A DNA stretch of 64,000 bases, from contig NC_026496.1 in the NCBI RefSeq assembly GCF_000328475.2, positions 124,001 through 188,000 on the forward strand. The letters run 5' to 3'. Source of the stretch: Mycosarcoma maydis. Lineage: Eukaryota > Basidiomycota > Ustilaginomycetes > Ustilaginales. The notes below the pieces were generated by a model. The model had not been told where the DNA came from, did no database searches, and was given only the letters and a program-made list of their open reading frames with translations. Within the stretch, counting starts at the first letter, position 1; every line of letters begins with the position of its first letter. Positions 9,131 through 18,123 of this stretch are shown piece by piece. Both the position numbers and the translations under genes were made by a program.

Positions 9131-10828
9131 CTAGAACGCGTGCAGCAACAGCGCATTCGCCTGACCTAATTCCCACAGCGATACGCCTGCCCTAACCTCA
9201 TCATTCCCACCCTGCAGTGCCTCCAACCTTGTCTTGGTTGTCGTGGGAAGTGGTAGGTACAGCCGCCAGTAGATCTGGTCGCCTGGTCTCACGCCATGGG
9301 CACCTTTTCCCTTGGCTGATTCTCTGGTCACAGTTTCTACGTAGTCGAACCAGCCTTCACCAGTGTCTTTGGCATCAAGGATGACGCCGTCGTGATCGGT
9401 GAGGATGGTTATGATTGCGTCTATTGTTACCGCTTCGGCTGGTCCGCGTAGCAATGGCAGTAAGGAGGAAGACGAGGTGCGCGAGAAGAGCTCTTTGGCT
9501 TCATCTGGGTTGGAAGGCGGAGCGACACCGATGCCTTGACCTGTCGACTTATCGATCCAGAACAGCGGATAGCGATAGCCGTACATTGGCATTCCCATGA
9601 GCAGTTTACCTCGGATTAGTAGGAGTGGGTCTGATTGTGTCTCGGCTTCTACCGTCTCTTGCTGCTTCGGCACTCGTTCCGATGCTGCTGCGTCGGACTC
9701 GACCGAGGCTTCATCCAGCACTTCATCCGCTGCAAAGTCATCGTACCGGAGCGGGTTACTGGGATCCTTGAACCGTTGCATCTCATCATCCTCGACGTGA
9801 GCCTCCCGCATGATCGCTTCATCTTCTGCCTTTGCATCCGCTTGCCTCTGCTTCCTGCGCTTCTGCGCCTTTACATGCGACGCAGCCCTTGTCGCTTCGA
9901 CAATCATATCGACATTCTCCGCGATCCACTTTGCACTCGTGTTCGGTCCGGCCTCTCTCAGACTGCCCTTCTTCGCGTTTCTCAACGGACTGTCGTTGGG
10001 AAAATCCTTCCCCTCCATCGCACTACTTCTGCCTCCCGCTCCGGACATATCGTAGGTCATGATCGAAAAGTAATCCACCACTTCCGCCAGCTGAGGTATG
10101 GATTGGACGATCATGCGGTTCTGGCTTTCTTGCATCCTGTCGAGCTTGGTTCCCATCGAATAGCGAGTTCGCAGAGGTGGCAGGACCACAATTAGCGATT
10201 TGTCCGGCGAAAGCTTCTTGAGTGAAGAGCCGAGGGTGGAGATGGGTTCGAAGAGTAGATGCGTTGCAGCGGATTCGAACACGACACCGTCGTAGCCTCT
10301 TTTCTGCACTTCGCCGGTAACGACTTGGGCAAGTCTTTGCCAATTTTCCTGATTGGACAACAGATCAGCGTAGTCTTTCTGCTCCCATCCATCGAGGTAG
10401 AACCTTGGGACGAATTTCAACCTTGATCCCGGCTTCTGCTTGTCCTTCAGCCATGATTCCTCCTTCTTGGATGGCGGTCCGCCACTCAGCACGTACGTCG
10501 CGTTATCTCTGCCACTCGAAACAGAGTCTCGTGAAACCAGAACGGTGTACCATACTGGCGAGACGAGGTCGAGTTTCTCAGCAAACTGATCCACCATTGA
10601 CATGCCGTGCGGATTCCATGGAGTTATGTAGGCAAGGATGGTGCGAGTGGTGAGTTTGGAGGTGTGAATAGAGAGTTCAGGTTGAAGTCGGATGTATTCG
10701 TCCGTTTCGTACACTGCTGGTGTGATAGACGCCAATGTGAGGACCAGATGCGAGAGGAGGACGCCCAGAAGAATTAGCCATGTCAGTCGGCGGTGCGACC
10801 ACCTCGCGGTCAAGAGTGTGACCCGCAT
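9131..10828 (-). CDS. GH18-fold protein, chitinase domain-containing protein 1 (CHID1)-like, membrane-anchored
   Basis: The ATG at 10828 is chosen because it directly precedes an Arg-rich stretch and one hydrophobic segment (WLILLGVLLSHLVLTLAS), a signal peptide or type II anchor; the product is 565 aa. The fold follows the CHID1/SI-CLP branch of family 18: ILAYITPWNPHG at the start of the barrel, VSPVWYTV, GYDGVVFES in place of the chitinase DxxDxDxE motif, VDYFSIMTYDMS, and GMPMYGYRY. The Asp residues of an active chitinase motif are missing although a Glu remains, so chitin hydrolysis is doubtful and binding is more likely. An inserted acidic and Lys/Arg-rich linker of about 100 residues (near 9650-9940) is unusual. 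The open frame continues to 10945 upstream but looks non-coding. Confidence 0.8.
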   Translation of the reverse strand: MRVTLLTARWSHRRLTWLILLGVLLSHLVLTLASITPAVYETDEYIRLQPELSIHTSKLTTRTILAYITPWNPHGMSMVDQFAEKLDLVSPVWYTVLVSRDSVSSGRDNATYVLSGGPPSKKEESWLKDKQKPGSRLKFVPRFYLDGWEQKDYADLLSNQENWQRLAQVVTGEVQKRGYDGVVFESAATHLLFEPISTLGSSLKKLSPDKSLIVVLPPLRTRYSMGTKLDRMQESQNRMIVQSIPQLAEVVDYFSIMTYDMSGAGGRSSAMEGKDFPNDSPLRNAKKGSLREAGPNTSAKWIAENVDMIVEATRAASHVKAQKRRKQRQADAKAEDEAIMREAHVEDDEMQRFKDPSNPLRYDDFAADEVLDEASVESDAAASERVPKQQETVEAETQSDPLLLIRGKLLMGMPMYGYRYPLFWIDKSTGQGIGVAPPSNPDEAKELFSRTSSSSLLPLLRGPAEAVTIDAIITILTDHDGVILDAKDTGEGWFDYVETVTRESAKGKGAHGVRPGDQIYWRLYLPLPTTTKTRLEALQGGNDEVRAGVSLWELGQANALLLHAF

Positions 10829-11365
10829 ATTGAGCGTCAATGTGGGCGGCCAAAGCCGATGGTGACAGAACGAAACAAAGTTAACGAGTAACGTCAGCTG
10901 GCAAGACAGGCTGCATCGACGTGGTCCAAGCTCCACCTCTGCCAAACTTATGCCCCACGGCCAGAAACGACTTTCACATTTGTGTTATTTCCTTTTTGCC
11001 GAAGCGGGTGTCAGTTCAAATTCCCGACGTCAGTGAAATACTATTCGTGATTCACGATTCGTGATTCGTGATTCACAGTTCTTGACAGGTGTAGAGAAGA
11101 AGCACCAAGAAATACATCTTGAAATCAACTACTACTACTGTGCAGACAGCCGCCAAACAGCAATCACGAATTAGTTATCGGTTCTTCCCTTGTCGATACT
11201 CTTGACTGATACATTCTATCATGCAACACATTTACGATTGTTCCATTCTCATCTTTATTTTTTTCGGGATCGACGGATCTCTGTTACGGTGAGCGTTGTT
11301 CCCATTTTTCTAGTCATTAACGGTTGCTGGTTGGGATGTGTCTCTTCGAAGAAGCAAGAGCCGCA
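10829..11365. other. Intergenic between GH18 and MTFP1-like genes
   Basis: This holds the 5' flank of the minus-strand GH18 gene and the 3' flank of the next minus-strand gene. A compact palindromic repeat cluster lies at 11042-11077. No coding region is seen. Confidence 0.5.
11042..11077. repeat. ATTCGTGATTCACG palindromic repeat cluster
   Basis: Alternating ATTCGTGATT and ATTCACGATT units, each the near reverse complement of the next, form a 36-bp run that can fold into a hairpin. The same word recurs in many intergenic stretches of this window and in none of the confident coding regions that I checked. Confidence 0.75.
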
Positions 11366-12367
11366 TCAAAGAATCTTCTCCTTTGCCGCCTCCACCACCT
11401 TTTGCGCAGCCTGGGATCCGCCCACGATTCTCTCCTGGATCCAATCGAACGCGAAGTCCACCACGTGCTCCACAGATTCGTCGAACAGGAACGGCAGTGC
11501 GGGCACAAACATCAAACCAGCCACCGTTGGGCCGGCTGCGCGAATCCTCTGACTTTTCGCCTTTGCGAACAGCGGTGCCGAGTACCTTACGATGCTGTGA
11601 ATTGTGAAAGCGGGCAACGCCATGGAAGCGATGCTCTGGAAAACGGCTTGTCTGGCCATAGTCAGCCCGACATGCGTTGCTTCCGAGACGCGATTCGGGT
11701 CGACACCTGCATGTTCACCCTGTTTGGCGAGACGTTGCGTGTGTCGCTTGCGCAACTCTACTTTCTCCGTCGGTGAGAGGGCCGAGAGAGTCTTAGAATC
11801 GAGCACCTTTTCGAGAGGGAGATCCTCGCGGATCTCGGCGAGAGCTTTTTCAGCGTACCTAGCAGCTTTGGTTTCAAACTCTTGCAACGGTCCAGCGGCA
11901 GAAAAGGTAGTGGAAGCGAGTGCTTCGTATTGCTTAGCAGCCTTGTAACCTGCATAAGCTACATCGCCGAGGATGTAAGTCCACGAGATGGCGTAGGCTC
12001 CCCTAACAACGTAAGGCTTTGTGAGCGGTCGAAAGGCTTCACCGATGTCAGATGAGTAGGCGATGTAGCGCGAAGATGCACTGATGACCGTCTTGAGTCG
12101 CATCGCGTACGCAGCGTATCGCGAAGGACCATTGTCAAGATCGAGGATTTCCGACGTCGAGTCTGAGGAGGAAGAGGAAGAGAGTGTGGGTGTGGCCAGT
12201 CCCGACGCCGAGGTGTTGGAGTTGCGATCGCCGCTGCTGGTGGACAGGAGAGACGACGAGGCTTTGAAAGGGCTCTGGAGCAGAACGCCTTGAAGCTGGA
12301 ATCCCAGACCGCTGAGGCCAAACATGGGAATGTAGCGCTGTGGCTCGATAGTGTTGACGTCCAGCAT
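11366..12367 (-). CDS. Mitochondrial fission process protein 1 (MTP18/MTFP1)-like
   Basis: The product has 333 aa. It resembles the MTP18 family, inner-membrane proteins that influence mitochondrial fission. The core runs from about residue 80: SRYIAYSSDIGEAFRP, LTKPYVVRGAYAISWTYILGDVAYAGYK, then TMARQAVFQSIASMALPAFTIHS and a hydrophobic block near AAGPTVAGLMFVPALPFLFD, followed by VEHVVDFAFDWI. The first 75 residues are Ser/Thr-rich and have no match I recognise; they may be an import region. The fungal protein is about twice as long as animal MTFP1 because of this N-terminus and a charged insert near 165-215. Family membership is well supported by motif order; function in this fungus is inferred. 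Confidence 0.82.
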   Translation of the reverse strand: MLDVNTIEPQRYIPMFGLSGLGFQLQGVLLQSPFKASSSLLSTSSGDRNSNTSASGLATPTLSSSSSSDSTSEILDLDNGPSRYAAYAMRLKTVISASSRYIAYSSDIGEAFRPLTKPYVVRGAYAISWTYILGDVAYAGYKAAKQYEALASTTFSAAGPLQEFETKAARYAEKALAEIREDLPLEKVLDSKTLSALSPTEKVELRKRHTQRLAKQGEHAGVDPNRVSEATHVGLTMARQAVFQSIASMALPAFTIHSIVRYSAPLFAKAKSQRIRAAGPTVAGLMFVPALPFLFDESVEHVVDFAFDWIQERIVGGSQAAQKVVEAAKEKIL

Positions 12368-13168
12368 TGCTCGTATTATTTTTTGACGTCCGATGAATCA
12401 CAGTACTATTCGTGTCTATCGTTTGAGTTCTAGGAGGATGGGGGTATGGGAGGATGGGAGATTGGGAGGATGAAAGGATGGAAGGATGGGACGGAAGGAT
12501 GGAAGGACGAATTGGATGTCGCAAGCTAAAGAAGAGAGGAACAGGACGACACAGCCTTGAAAGTCGGAATCAGCATCCGTGACATGTGAATATTTCTAGT
12601 AGCAAGTCAACTCCACTCACACTTACGACTCTCTGTGACTGAAGTCAACTGACTAGCAGATCAACGCCTTCGTCTCACCTGTCGCTGCTTTCCAAGTCTT
12701 GCGTCTGCCGTGCATCGCTCAACCGTCATCTCGCTTTCGCGGATTTTCCTCCACACCTGGAATTTTGCGTGCTGGATCTGGATCTGGATCCGGATCGCGT
12801 ACACCGAAAAAACAGCCAACATGTGCGTTGAAAATCGGCGATCTGACCAGGCGTTGAATTCAACACTCACGACTCACTCCCTTCAGAGTTGCGGATGGGC
12901 CATCGCGGAACGCATCTCACTCACTCAACCCTGGCACCAGACTTCCTTCTTTCCGTCGCTCAAGTTGGTTCCTTTCGACACATTTCAACTTCGGACGTGT
13001 CAGCCGACATAGTCTTAGATCCGGACTACTATCAATCTCTGAACGAACGGGCTCCTCTCAGATCCAGCGCCGATTCTCTGGCCATACAGATTTTGGTTGC
13101 CAGCTGCTTAGATTGACGATACCGGTGGAGCAAGAATAGTCAAACGGATTCAACTGATTCTTAGCACC
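12368..13168. other. Divergent promoter region between MTFP1-like gene and VPS18
   Basis: These 800 bp lie between two divergent genes. A GGATG-rich low-complexity tract lies next to the minus-strand gene. Short TCACGACTC-type words occur near 12617-12640 and 12865-12880. No gene is seen. Confidence 0.5.
12433..12508. repeat. GGATG-rich low-complexity tract
   Basis: About 76 bases of imperfect GGGAGGATG/GAAGGATGG units. It lies just upstream of the MTFP1-like start and is probably in its 5' leader or promoter. Confidence 0.7.
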
Positions 13169-16100
13169 ATGTTTGACGACTTTGTTCAGAGCTCTTCGTC
13201 GCAGCAAACTACACCACCACCAAATCAAAGGCGAAAGAATGCCTACACTGGCAGTCTACATACCAACGGTCACGCTTCCATTCCGCCTCGCTTTTCTGAT
13301 GTGACCTACGACTCGATCAATGATGGCTTTGAACCCGACCACTATGGTGGCCGCGGCATTGACGAACAAGACACCATACACGACGGCTTTGGAGCACCCT
13401 TGCTAGATCCGATCGCTGCGCTCGAGACTGGGTTCGTCTCTTCAGACGCGGGCCCTTCATCACATTCGGAGCCCATCTTCCAGCTGGGCAGGGTTCAATA
13501 TGCCTTTTCAGCACCACTGGCTCTTATGACTGTCTCATCCAACATTCTGACCATGTGTTTGTATGCGTACCCCAATCCATCCCAATCCTCCAGTCCGTTC
13601 CCAACTGCTCCACCAAAGCTGGTGCGCATCAACCTCGACGATCCAGAACACTCGCAAGAGGCCGATATTCCCATTCCACCAACGCCTCGCGCTGCACGCA
13701 ACGCTCCGCCACCAGATCCTAGCACACTTGGCCCACACAAAATGTTTGCTGATCCGTCCGGTCTCCATCTCCTGCTCGCTATGCGCAACGGTGACAACTA
13801 TTACTGGGCCAGCGGCTGGAGAAAAGCTCGTCTCCTTCCTAAACTCAAGGGCCACATCATCGAGAGTGTAGCGTGGAACAAGGAAAGTCAGTCGTCGCCA
13901 TCAGCAGTAGCGCGCAAACGCACACCAAACTCTAGTCCTTCTCTCTCCACCACACGCCAGATTCTGCTGGGCACAAGATCAGGAGACATTTATGAAGCTG
14001 TCATCACAGCTGCAGTGGGCAGTGACCCTGACGATGGCGATATCTTTGACAAGATCGCTCGCCGAACAGCTGGCACTGGTGCCGAAAGGGGTGACGTCGA
14101 CCGTGTCGTGCGACACATGACCACCTTGCCAGAACGTCAGCCGGTGACCGGCCTCGTGGCCGAGTTCTTTCCTCGCACGGCACCAGCTCCATCAGTTGAT
14201 TCATCAGCGGCAGCCCCATTCTCGGTATCCAGCGAGCTTCTCCGAGCTGTCGTCATCGCCACCACAAGTACGCGCATCTATGAGTATATTGGAATTCTCG
14301 CTAAAACTCGCGCCGACGACACTGACTCGCAGTCTCTCTTCGACAAGCTCTTCCTGCCCTACCGTGGCGACTCTTCGCCCAACCTCAAATCTGAGCTCCC
14401 TGGTGATCTGCCGTACTCTGAGCTACACACTTGGACTCCGTCCTCTTCCAAACACACCTCGGCGCTCGCATGGCTCACCGGTCCGGGCGTCTACCACGGT
14501 CTTCTATCGTACCCATCCGATGCAACAGCTGGCGACAGTGTCATTGAGACTGCCAATCTATTGCCGTATCCAGCCATTGCGATCGAAGACGAAAACAACA
14601 ACAGCCCAAGCAAACGCCGCAGTCGCATCAGCTCTACTTCCAATGGCGACCAAATTGCATTCAATCAAGGCGGAGCACCCATTACAGAAATTCCGCTCAG
14701 CATCGCATTGACAGAGTTTCACTTTGTCTTGCTCTATCAGGACCGCGTCATGGCCATCAGTTCGCTCGACGACCACGTTATCTTCGAGGAGGCCCTTCCA
14801 CTCAAGCCTCACGAGCGCGTCATAGGTACTGCTGTCGATGTTACAAAGCAGACCTATTGGATTTATACCGATGCCAGCATCTTTGAGCTTGTTCTTCGCG
14901 ATGAGGACCGTCACGTTTGGCGTGTATACCTTGATCGAGGTTCGTTTGACACCGCGCTCAAGTATGCCAAGCCAGGCGTCCAGCGAGGCACGGTCCTCTC
15001 CTTCCAAGGCGATCGTTTCTTTGCTGAAGGCAAGTACATTCAGGCTGCCCAATGCTATGCACAGACATTCATGCGTGCCTTTGAGGAGATTGTCCTGCGC
15101 TTCACCGATGCCGAGCAACGCGATGCGCTGCGATACTATCTCGTCATGCGGCTGGAACGGCTCGACAGGACCTACGACGTGGCTCAACGCATCATGCTCG
15201 CAACCTGGCTCGTGGAAATCTACCTTAGCAAGATCAACCAGCTTGAAGACGTCGCTGCTGCCGAGGCCGCCAGTCAGGACGTGGACAACTACCGCCTAGA
15301 GATCACCATGATCACCGAAGAACTGCACCAATTCCTCTCAACCTATCGCTCATTGCTCGATCCGCATACCACTTTTGATCTCATCAAAAAGCACGGTCGA
15401 TCCGATGTCTATCTTCACTTTGCTTCGGTCATCGGCGACCATCCGCGCATCGTGCGCCACCACGTCCAGGCCAAGCAGTGGACAAAGGCCATCGACGCCA
15501 TCAACAAGCAAGGATCACTCGAACTCTATTACAGCTTTGCTTCCGTGCTCATGCGACATGCGCCTGCGCAGACGGTCGATTGCTGGACTCGCCAGCGCAA
15601 GCTAGAACCACGTCAGCTTATTCCTGCCTTGCTGCAGCACAAACCTGATTTGGACCTAGGAGAGACCGATCAAGCAGTCAAGTATCTGAGCATCATCATT
15701 GCTGGCAAGAACGGAAACAAGGACACCGCGATTCACAATTTGCTCCTCACGCTGCTAGCACGCAATGCATCTCGCTACCCGAAGCGTGAAGAGACAAAGC
15801 AAGAACTGCTACGCTTCATCGACGATGCCAAACCAAACCCATTAACAGGCCATCCGTACTTTGACCTCGATTATGCGCTGCGCACGTGCTTGTCGCAGGG
15901 GCAGATGGAGGCGTGCGTACGCATCTATGCCAAGATGAGCCTGTTCGAGTCAGCAGTTGAGCTGGCTATTCGAGAAGGAGAGGTTGAACTCGCCTGCAGC
16001 TGCGCCGACATGGCTGAGTCCATGGACCGCGACCTGCGCAAGAAGCTTTGGCTCAAGGTTGCCAAGGAAGTCGTGCGCACTGCAGCCGACATCAAGTCGG

Positions 16101-17062
16101 CCATGGCGTTCCTACGACGTACCGATCTCATCTCGATCGAGGACGTGTTGCCCTTCTTCTCCGATTTTGCAGTGATCGACGATTGCAAGGACGACATATG
16201 CGAGGCATTGGAGGGCTACGCTGCACATATTGAAGAGCTCAAGGATGAGATGGATGAAGCTTCGCGTTCGGCTGCCGCTATCCAGCAGGACATTGCAAAG
16301 CTTAGCGAACGATTCGTCACGATCGAGCCGGATCAGAAGTGCCATCACTGCATGCAGGTACTCGTTCAACGACAGTTCTACATTTTCCCTTGCAGGCACG
16401 GTTTCCATGCTGACTGTCTTATTGGCGAAGTGACCAAGACCATGTCAGCGCGCGGTCTGCGAAAGCTGCTCGAGCTCCAGCAACAAATCTCGGCGCTAAC
16501 AAGTGGTCTCGTGCCTGCACTGCCGAGTTCGGCGCTAGCAAATATGGGATTCCTCAAAGATGGCTCGAGGGCGGCTGTGAACGCTGCCCAGGGTGCAAGG
16601 CAGGTAGGGATGAATGGATTGCAGGCCAGCGCAAGGGGCTTGGGCAATGTGACGGCTGCGATGGGCCTTGATAAGCTTCGCGAGCGCGTGGTGCCAGATG
16701 CCGTCATAAGCGCGATCTCGGCTGGTGTGAGCGTTAGCGTAGCAGGTGGGCGAAGGGTGTTGGCGCCATTGGATCCGTTTTCGAACCCGACAACAGATTG
16801 GGTGGCAGGCTCGCGCACGGCGGCACAACGACGTACTGCCACTTTGACCACCGCATCGGGGGCCAATGATGGTCAAGACGGGCCCAACAAGAACGCAATC
16901 GGCTCAGCAAGGGGCATCGAAGATCAGGAAAGGATTCAACAACTTCGCGATCAGCTCGATGCACTTATCGCCGGGAGCTGTCCGATGTGCGACGGAAGCG
17001 CAAACGCTATCAGTAGGCCGTTTATCTCAGACAAGGAAGCCGCAGACGAGTGGGCACTGTAG
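13169..17062 (+). CDS. VPS18: Vacuolar sorting protein Vps18 (Pep3), HOPS/CORVET core subunit
   Basis: The product has 1297 aa. Vps18 is a class C tethering subunit shared by HOPS and CORVET at endosomes and the vacuole. The N-terminal half (about 100-590) is a beta-propeller with the Pep3/Vps18 signature (LGTRSGDIYEAVI, DRVMAISSLDDHVIFEE, KQTYWIYTDASIFELVLRDEDRHVWRVYLDRG). A clathrin-heavy-chain-like helical solenoid follows (FDLIKKHGRSDVYLHFA, RHHVQAKQWTKAIDAI). The RING-H2 starts with CHHC at about residue 1058 and FPCRHGFHADCL, and closes with CPMC at about 1271. A spacer of about 180 residues, rich in Ala/Gly/Ser, separates its two halves, which is longer than in yeast Pep3. No introns are needed. 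The start ATG is the first in frame after upstream stops. Confidence 0.93.
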   Translation: MFDDFVQSSSSQQTTPPPNQRRKNAYTGSLHTNGHASIPPRFSDVTYDSINDGFEPDHYGGRGIDEQDTIHDGFGAPLLDPIAALETGFVSSDAGPSSHSEPIFQLGRVQYAFSAPLALMTVSSNILTMCLYAYPNPSQSSSPFPTAPPKLVRINLDDPEHSQEADIPIPPTPRAARNAPPPDPSTLGPHKMFADPSGLHLLLAMRNGDNYYWASGWRKARLLPKLKGHIIESVAWNKESQSSPSAVARKRTPNSSPSLSTTRQILLGTRSGDIYEAVITAAVGSDPDDGDIFDKIARRTAGTGAERGDVDRVVRHMTTLPERQPVTGLVAEFFPRTAPAPSVDSSAAAPFSVSSELLRAVVIATTSTRIYEYIGILAKTRADDTDSQSLFDKLFLPYRGDSSPNLKSELPGDLPYSELHTWTPSSSKHTSALAWLTGPGVYHGLLSYPSDATAGDSVIETANLLPYPAIAIEDENNNSPSKRRSRISSTSNGDQIAFNQGGAPITEIPLSIALTEFHFVLLYQDRVMAISSLDDHVIFEEALPLKPHERVIGTAVDVTKQTYWIYTDASIFELVLRDEDRHVWRVYLDRGSFDTALKYAKPGVQRGTVLSFQGDRFFAEGKYIQAAQCYAQTFMRAFEEIVLRFTDAEQRDALRYYLVMRLERLDRTYDVAQRIMLATWLVEIYLSKINQLEDVAAAEAASQDVDNYRLEITMITEELHQFLSTYRSLLDPHTTFDLIKKHGRSDVYLHFASVIGDHPRIVRHHVQAKQWTKAIDAINKQGSLELYYSFASVLMRHAPAQTVDCWTRQRKLEPRQLIPALLQHKPDLDLGETDQAVKYLSIIIAGKNGNKDTAIHNLLLTLLARNASRYPKREETKQELLRFIDDAKPNPLTGHPYFDLDYALRTCLSQGQMEACVRIYAKMSLFESAVELAIREGEVELACSCADMAESMDRDLRKKLWLKVAKEVVRTAADIKSAMAFLRRTDLISIEDVLPFFSDFAVIDDCKDDICEALEGYAAHIEELKDEMDEASRSAAAIQQDIAKLSERFVTIEPDQKCHHCMQVLVQRQFYIFPCRHGFHADCLIGEVTKTMSARGLRKLLELQQQISALTSGLVPALPSSALANMGFLKDGSRAAVNAAQGARQVGMNGLQASARGLGNVTAAMGLDKLRERVVPDAVISAISAGVSVSVAGGRRVLAPLDPFSNPTTDWVAGSRTAAQRRTATLTTASGANDGQDGPNKNAIGSARGIEDQERIQQLRDQLDALIAGSCPMCDGSANAISRPFISDKEAADEWAL

Positions 17063-17321
17063 AACGCCTTGATCTTTGAATCACATGCTATTTGACATAG
17101 TCTCTTTCCCTTTACACTCGTGACTCATTCGTGTTTGCTAACAAGGTTGCGTCGAACAACATAAGGCTCTCTGACTGTTGAGCAGCCAGTGGAAAGTTTT
17201 TGCTGATACGCAGCGCATAATTGCGAAGGCGTGACCACAGCCTGTTCGGCTGCCGTCACACTTAACTATTCACGATTCCTGTCTCGCTTGTCGATAAGCT
17301 CGTCGTCTCAAACCCATTAAC
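17063..17321. other. Intergenic: VPS18 3' flank up to 5S gene
   Basis: The 3' UTR and spacer before the 5S gene. It includes short TCACGA words; nothing else is recognised. Confidence 0.5.
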
Positions 17322-17439
17322 ATCTGCGGCCATAGAGACATGAAAATACCGCATCCCGTTCGATCTGCGCAGTCAAGCATGTCGTCGCCTCGTCAGTACT
17401 GCGGTGGGGGACCACGCGGGAATCCGAGGTGCTGCAGTT
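17322..17439 (+). rRNA. 5S ribosomal RNA
   Basis: This second 5S rRNA gene of 118 bases starts ATCTGCGGCCATAGAGAC and ends GGTGCTGCAGTT. It differs from the copy at 6251-6368 at two positions, both single substitutions: GACATGAAAA here against GACTTGAAAA, and AAGCATGTC here against AAGCAAGTC. The second change lies in the region of the internal A box, so this copy could be a minor variant. A T7 run follows 2 bases after the 3' end. Confidence 0.92.
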
Positions 17440-17441
17440 GA

Positions 17442-17448
17442 TTTTTTT
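17442..17448 (+). terminator. Pol III T-run terminator of 5S rRNA gene
   Basis: Seven consecutive T residues begin 3 bases after the 5S 3' end, a standard RNA polymerase III stop signal. Confidence 0.75.
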
Positions 17449-18123
17449 CCTCATCAGGGACTTCTACTCGACATCTTTTGTTGTCGTTGCTTTACCAATG
17501 GCCTTGTACGCTGGCACTGCGTCAGCATGGGTCTCGACACAATCGTCGAAGCATTATGTCTACGACCTGACGCTGTGCACTTGCCGATAGTCACCATCTT
17601 CGGCAAGCTGTGTCAAATGCAAAAGTGGGTACAGTTGACGAATCGTGAATGGGGATCGCCTTGCGCCCCGCCCAACCATCGTCCATCGTGAAATCACGAA
17701 CGTGAATCGAGAATCACGAAAATCACGAATCGTGAATCGTGAATTTCCTGAATTGGTGAATAATCCGTGAATCGTGAATCACGAATCATGAATATTACGA
17801 ATGTTATGCCGGGCATTTTCACGAGGAAAGAAATCAGACATGAGTCGTGAGTCGTGAGCTGCGCGTTTCGGGCGACAAGTGACGAGTCGTGAGTGTGCAG
17901 TCGTGAGTTTGGGACGTGGAAGAACGAGAAGAAAACACCAAGAGCGCGCGCACGGACAACCACGAATCGCCCAACCGCCGACACAGCAAAAGTCAAACTC
18001 AGATCAACTCAACTCACTGCGGCTTACCACTGGCGCCCTTTCGACACCACCATTGTACCTTTCTGACTTCCTTGACGTACGAGCGTTATATACGTCATCG
18101 TGGCAGCAAGGCATCCTCTAACA
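17449..18123. other. Intergenic: repeat-rich STT3 promoter region
   Basis: No gene is seen. The middle of the stretch is the densest palindromic repeat tract of the window, followed by GAGTCGTGAGT variants at 17838-17906. The last 200 bases are the likely STT3 promoter and leader. Confidence 0.55.
17686..17803. repeat. Dense CGTGAAT/ATTCACG palindromic repeat tract
   Basis: About 118 bases made almost wholly of AATCACGAATCGTGAATC-like units in both orientations, able to form several alternative hairpins. It sits upstream of STT3, 250 bp after a 5S gene. Confidence 0.8.

Noticed and set aside
6251..17439. Inverted 118-bp repeat as a mobile element or MITE
   Set aside because: The sequence reads as a 5S rRNA gene with Pol III T-run terminators and no terminal inverted repeats.
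17686..17803. CRISPR-like array of short repeats
   Set aside because: Repeats are palindromic, irregular in spacing and without unique spacers of constant length; this is a eukaryotic intergenic repeat tract.
18100..18123. Upstream extension of STT3 from a GTG
   Set aside because: GTG is not a normal eukaryotic start, and the ATG at 18124 gives the expected protein.
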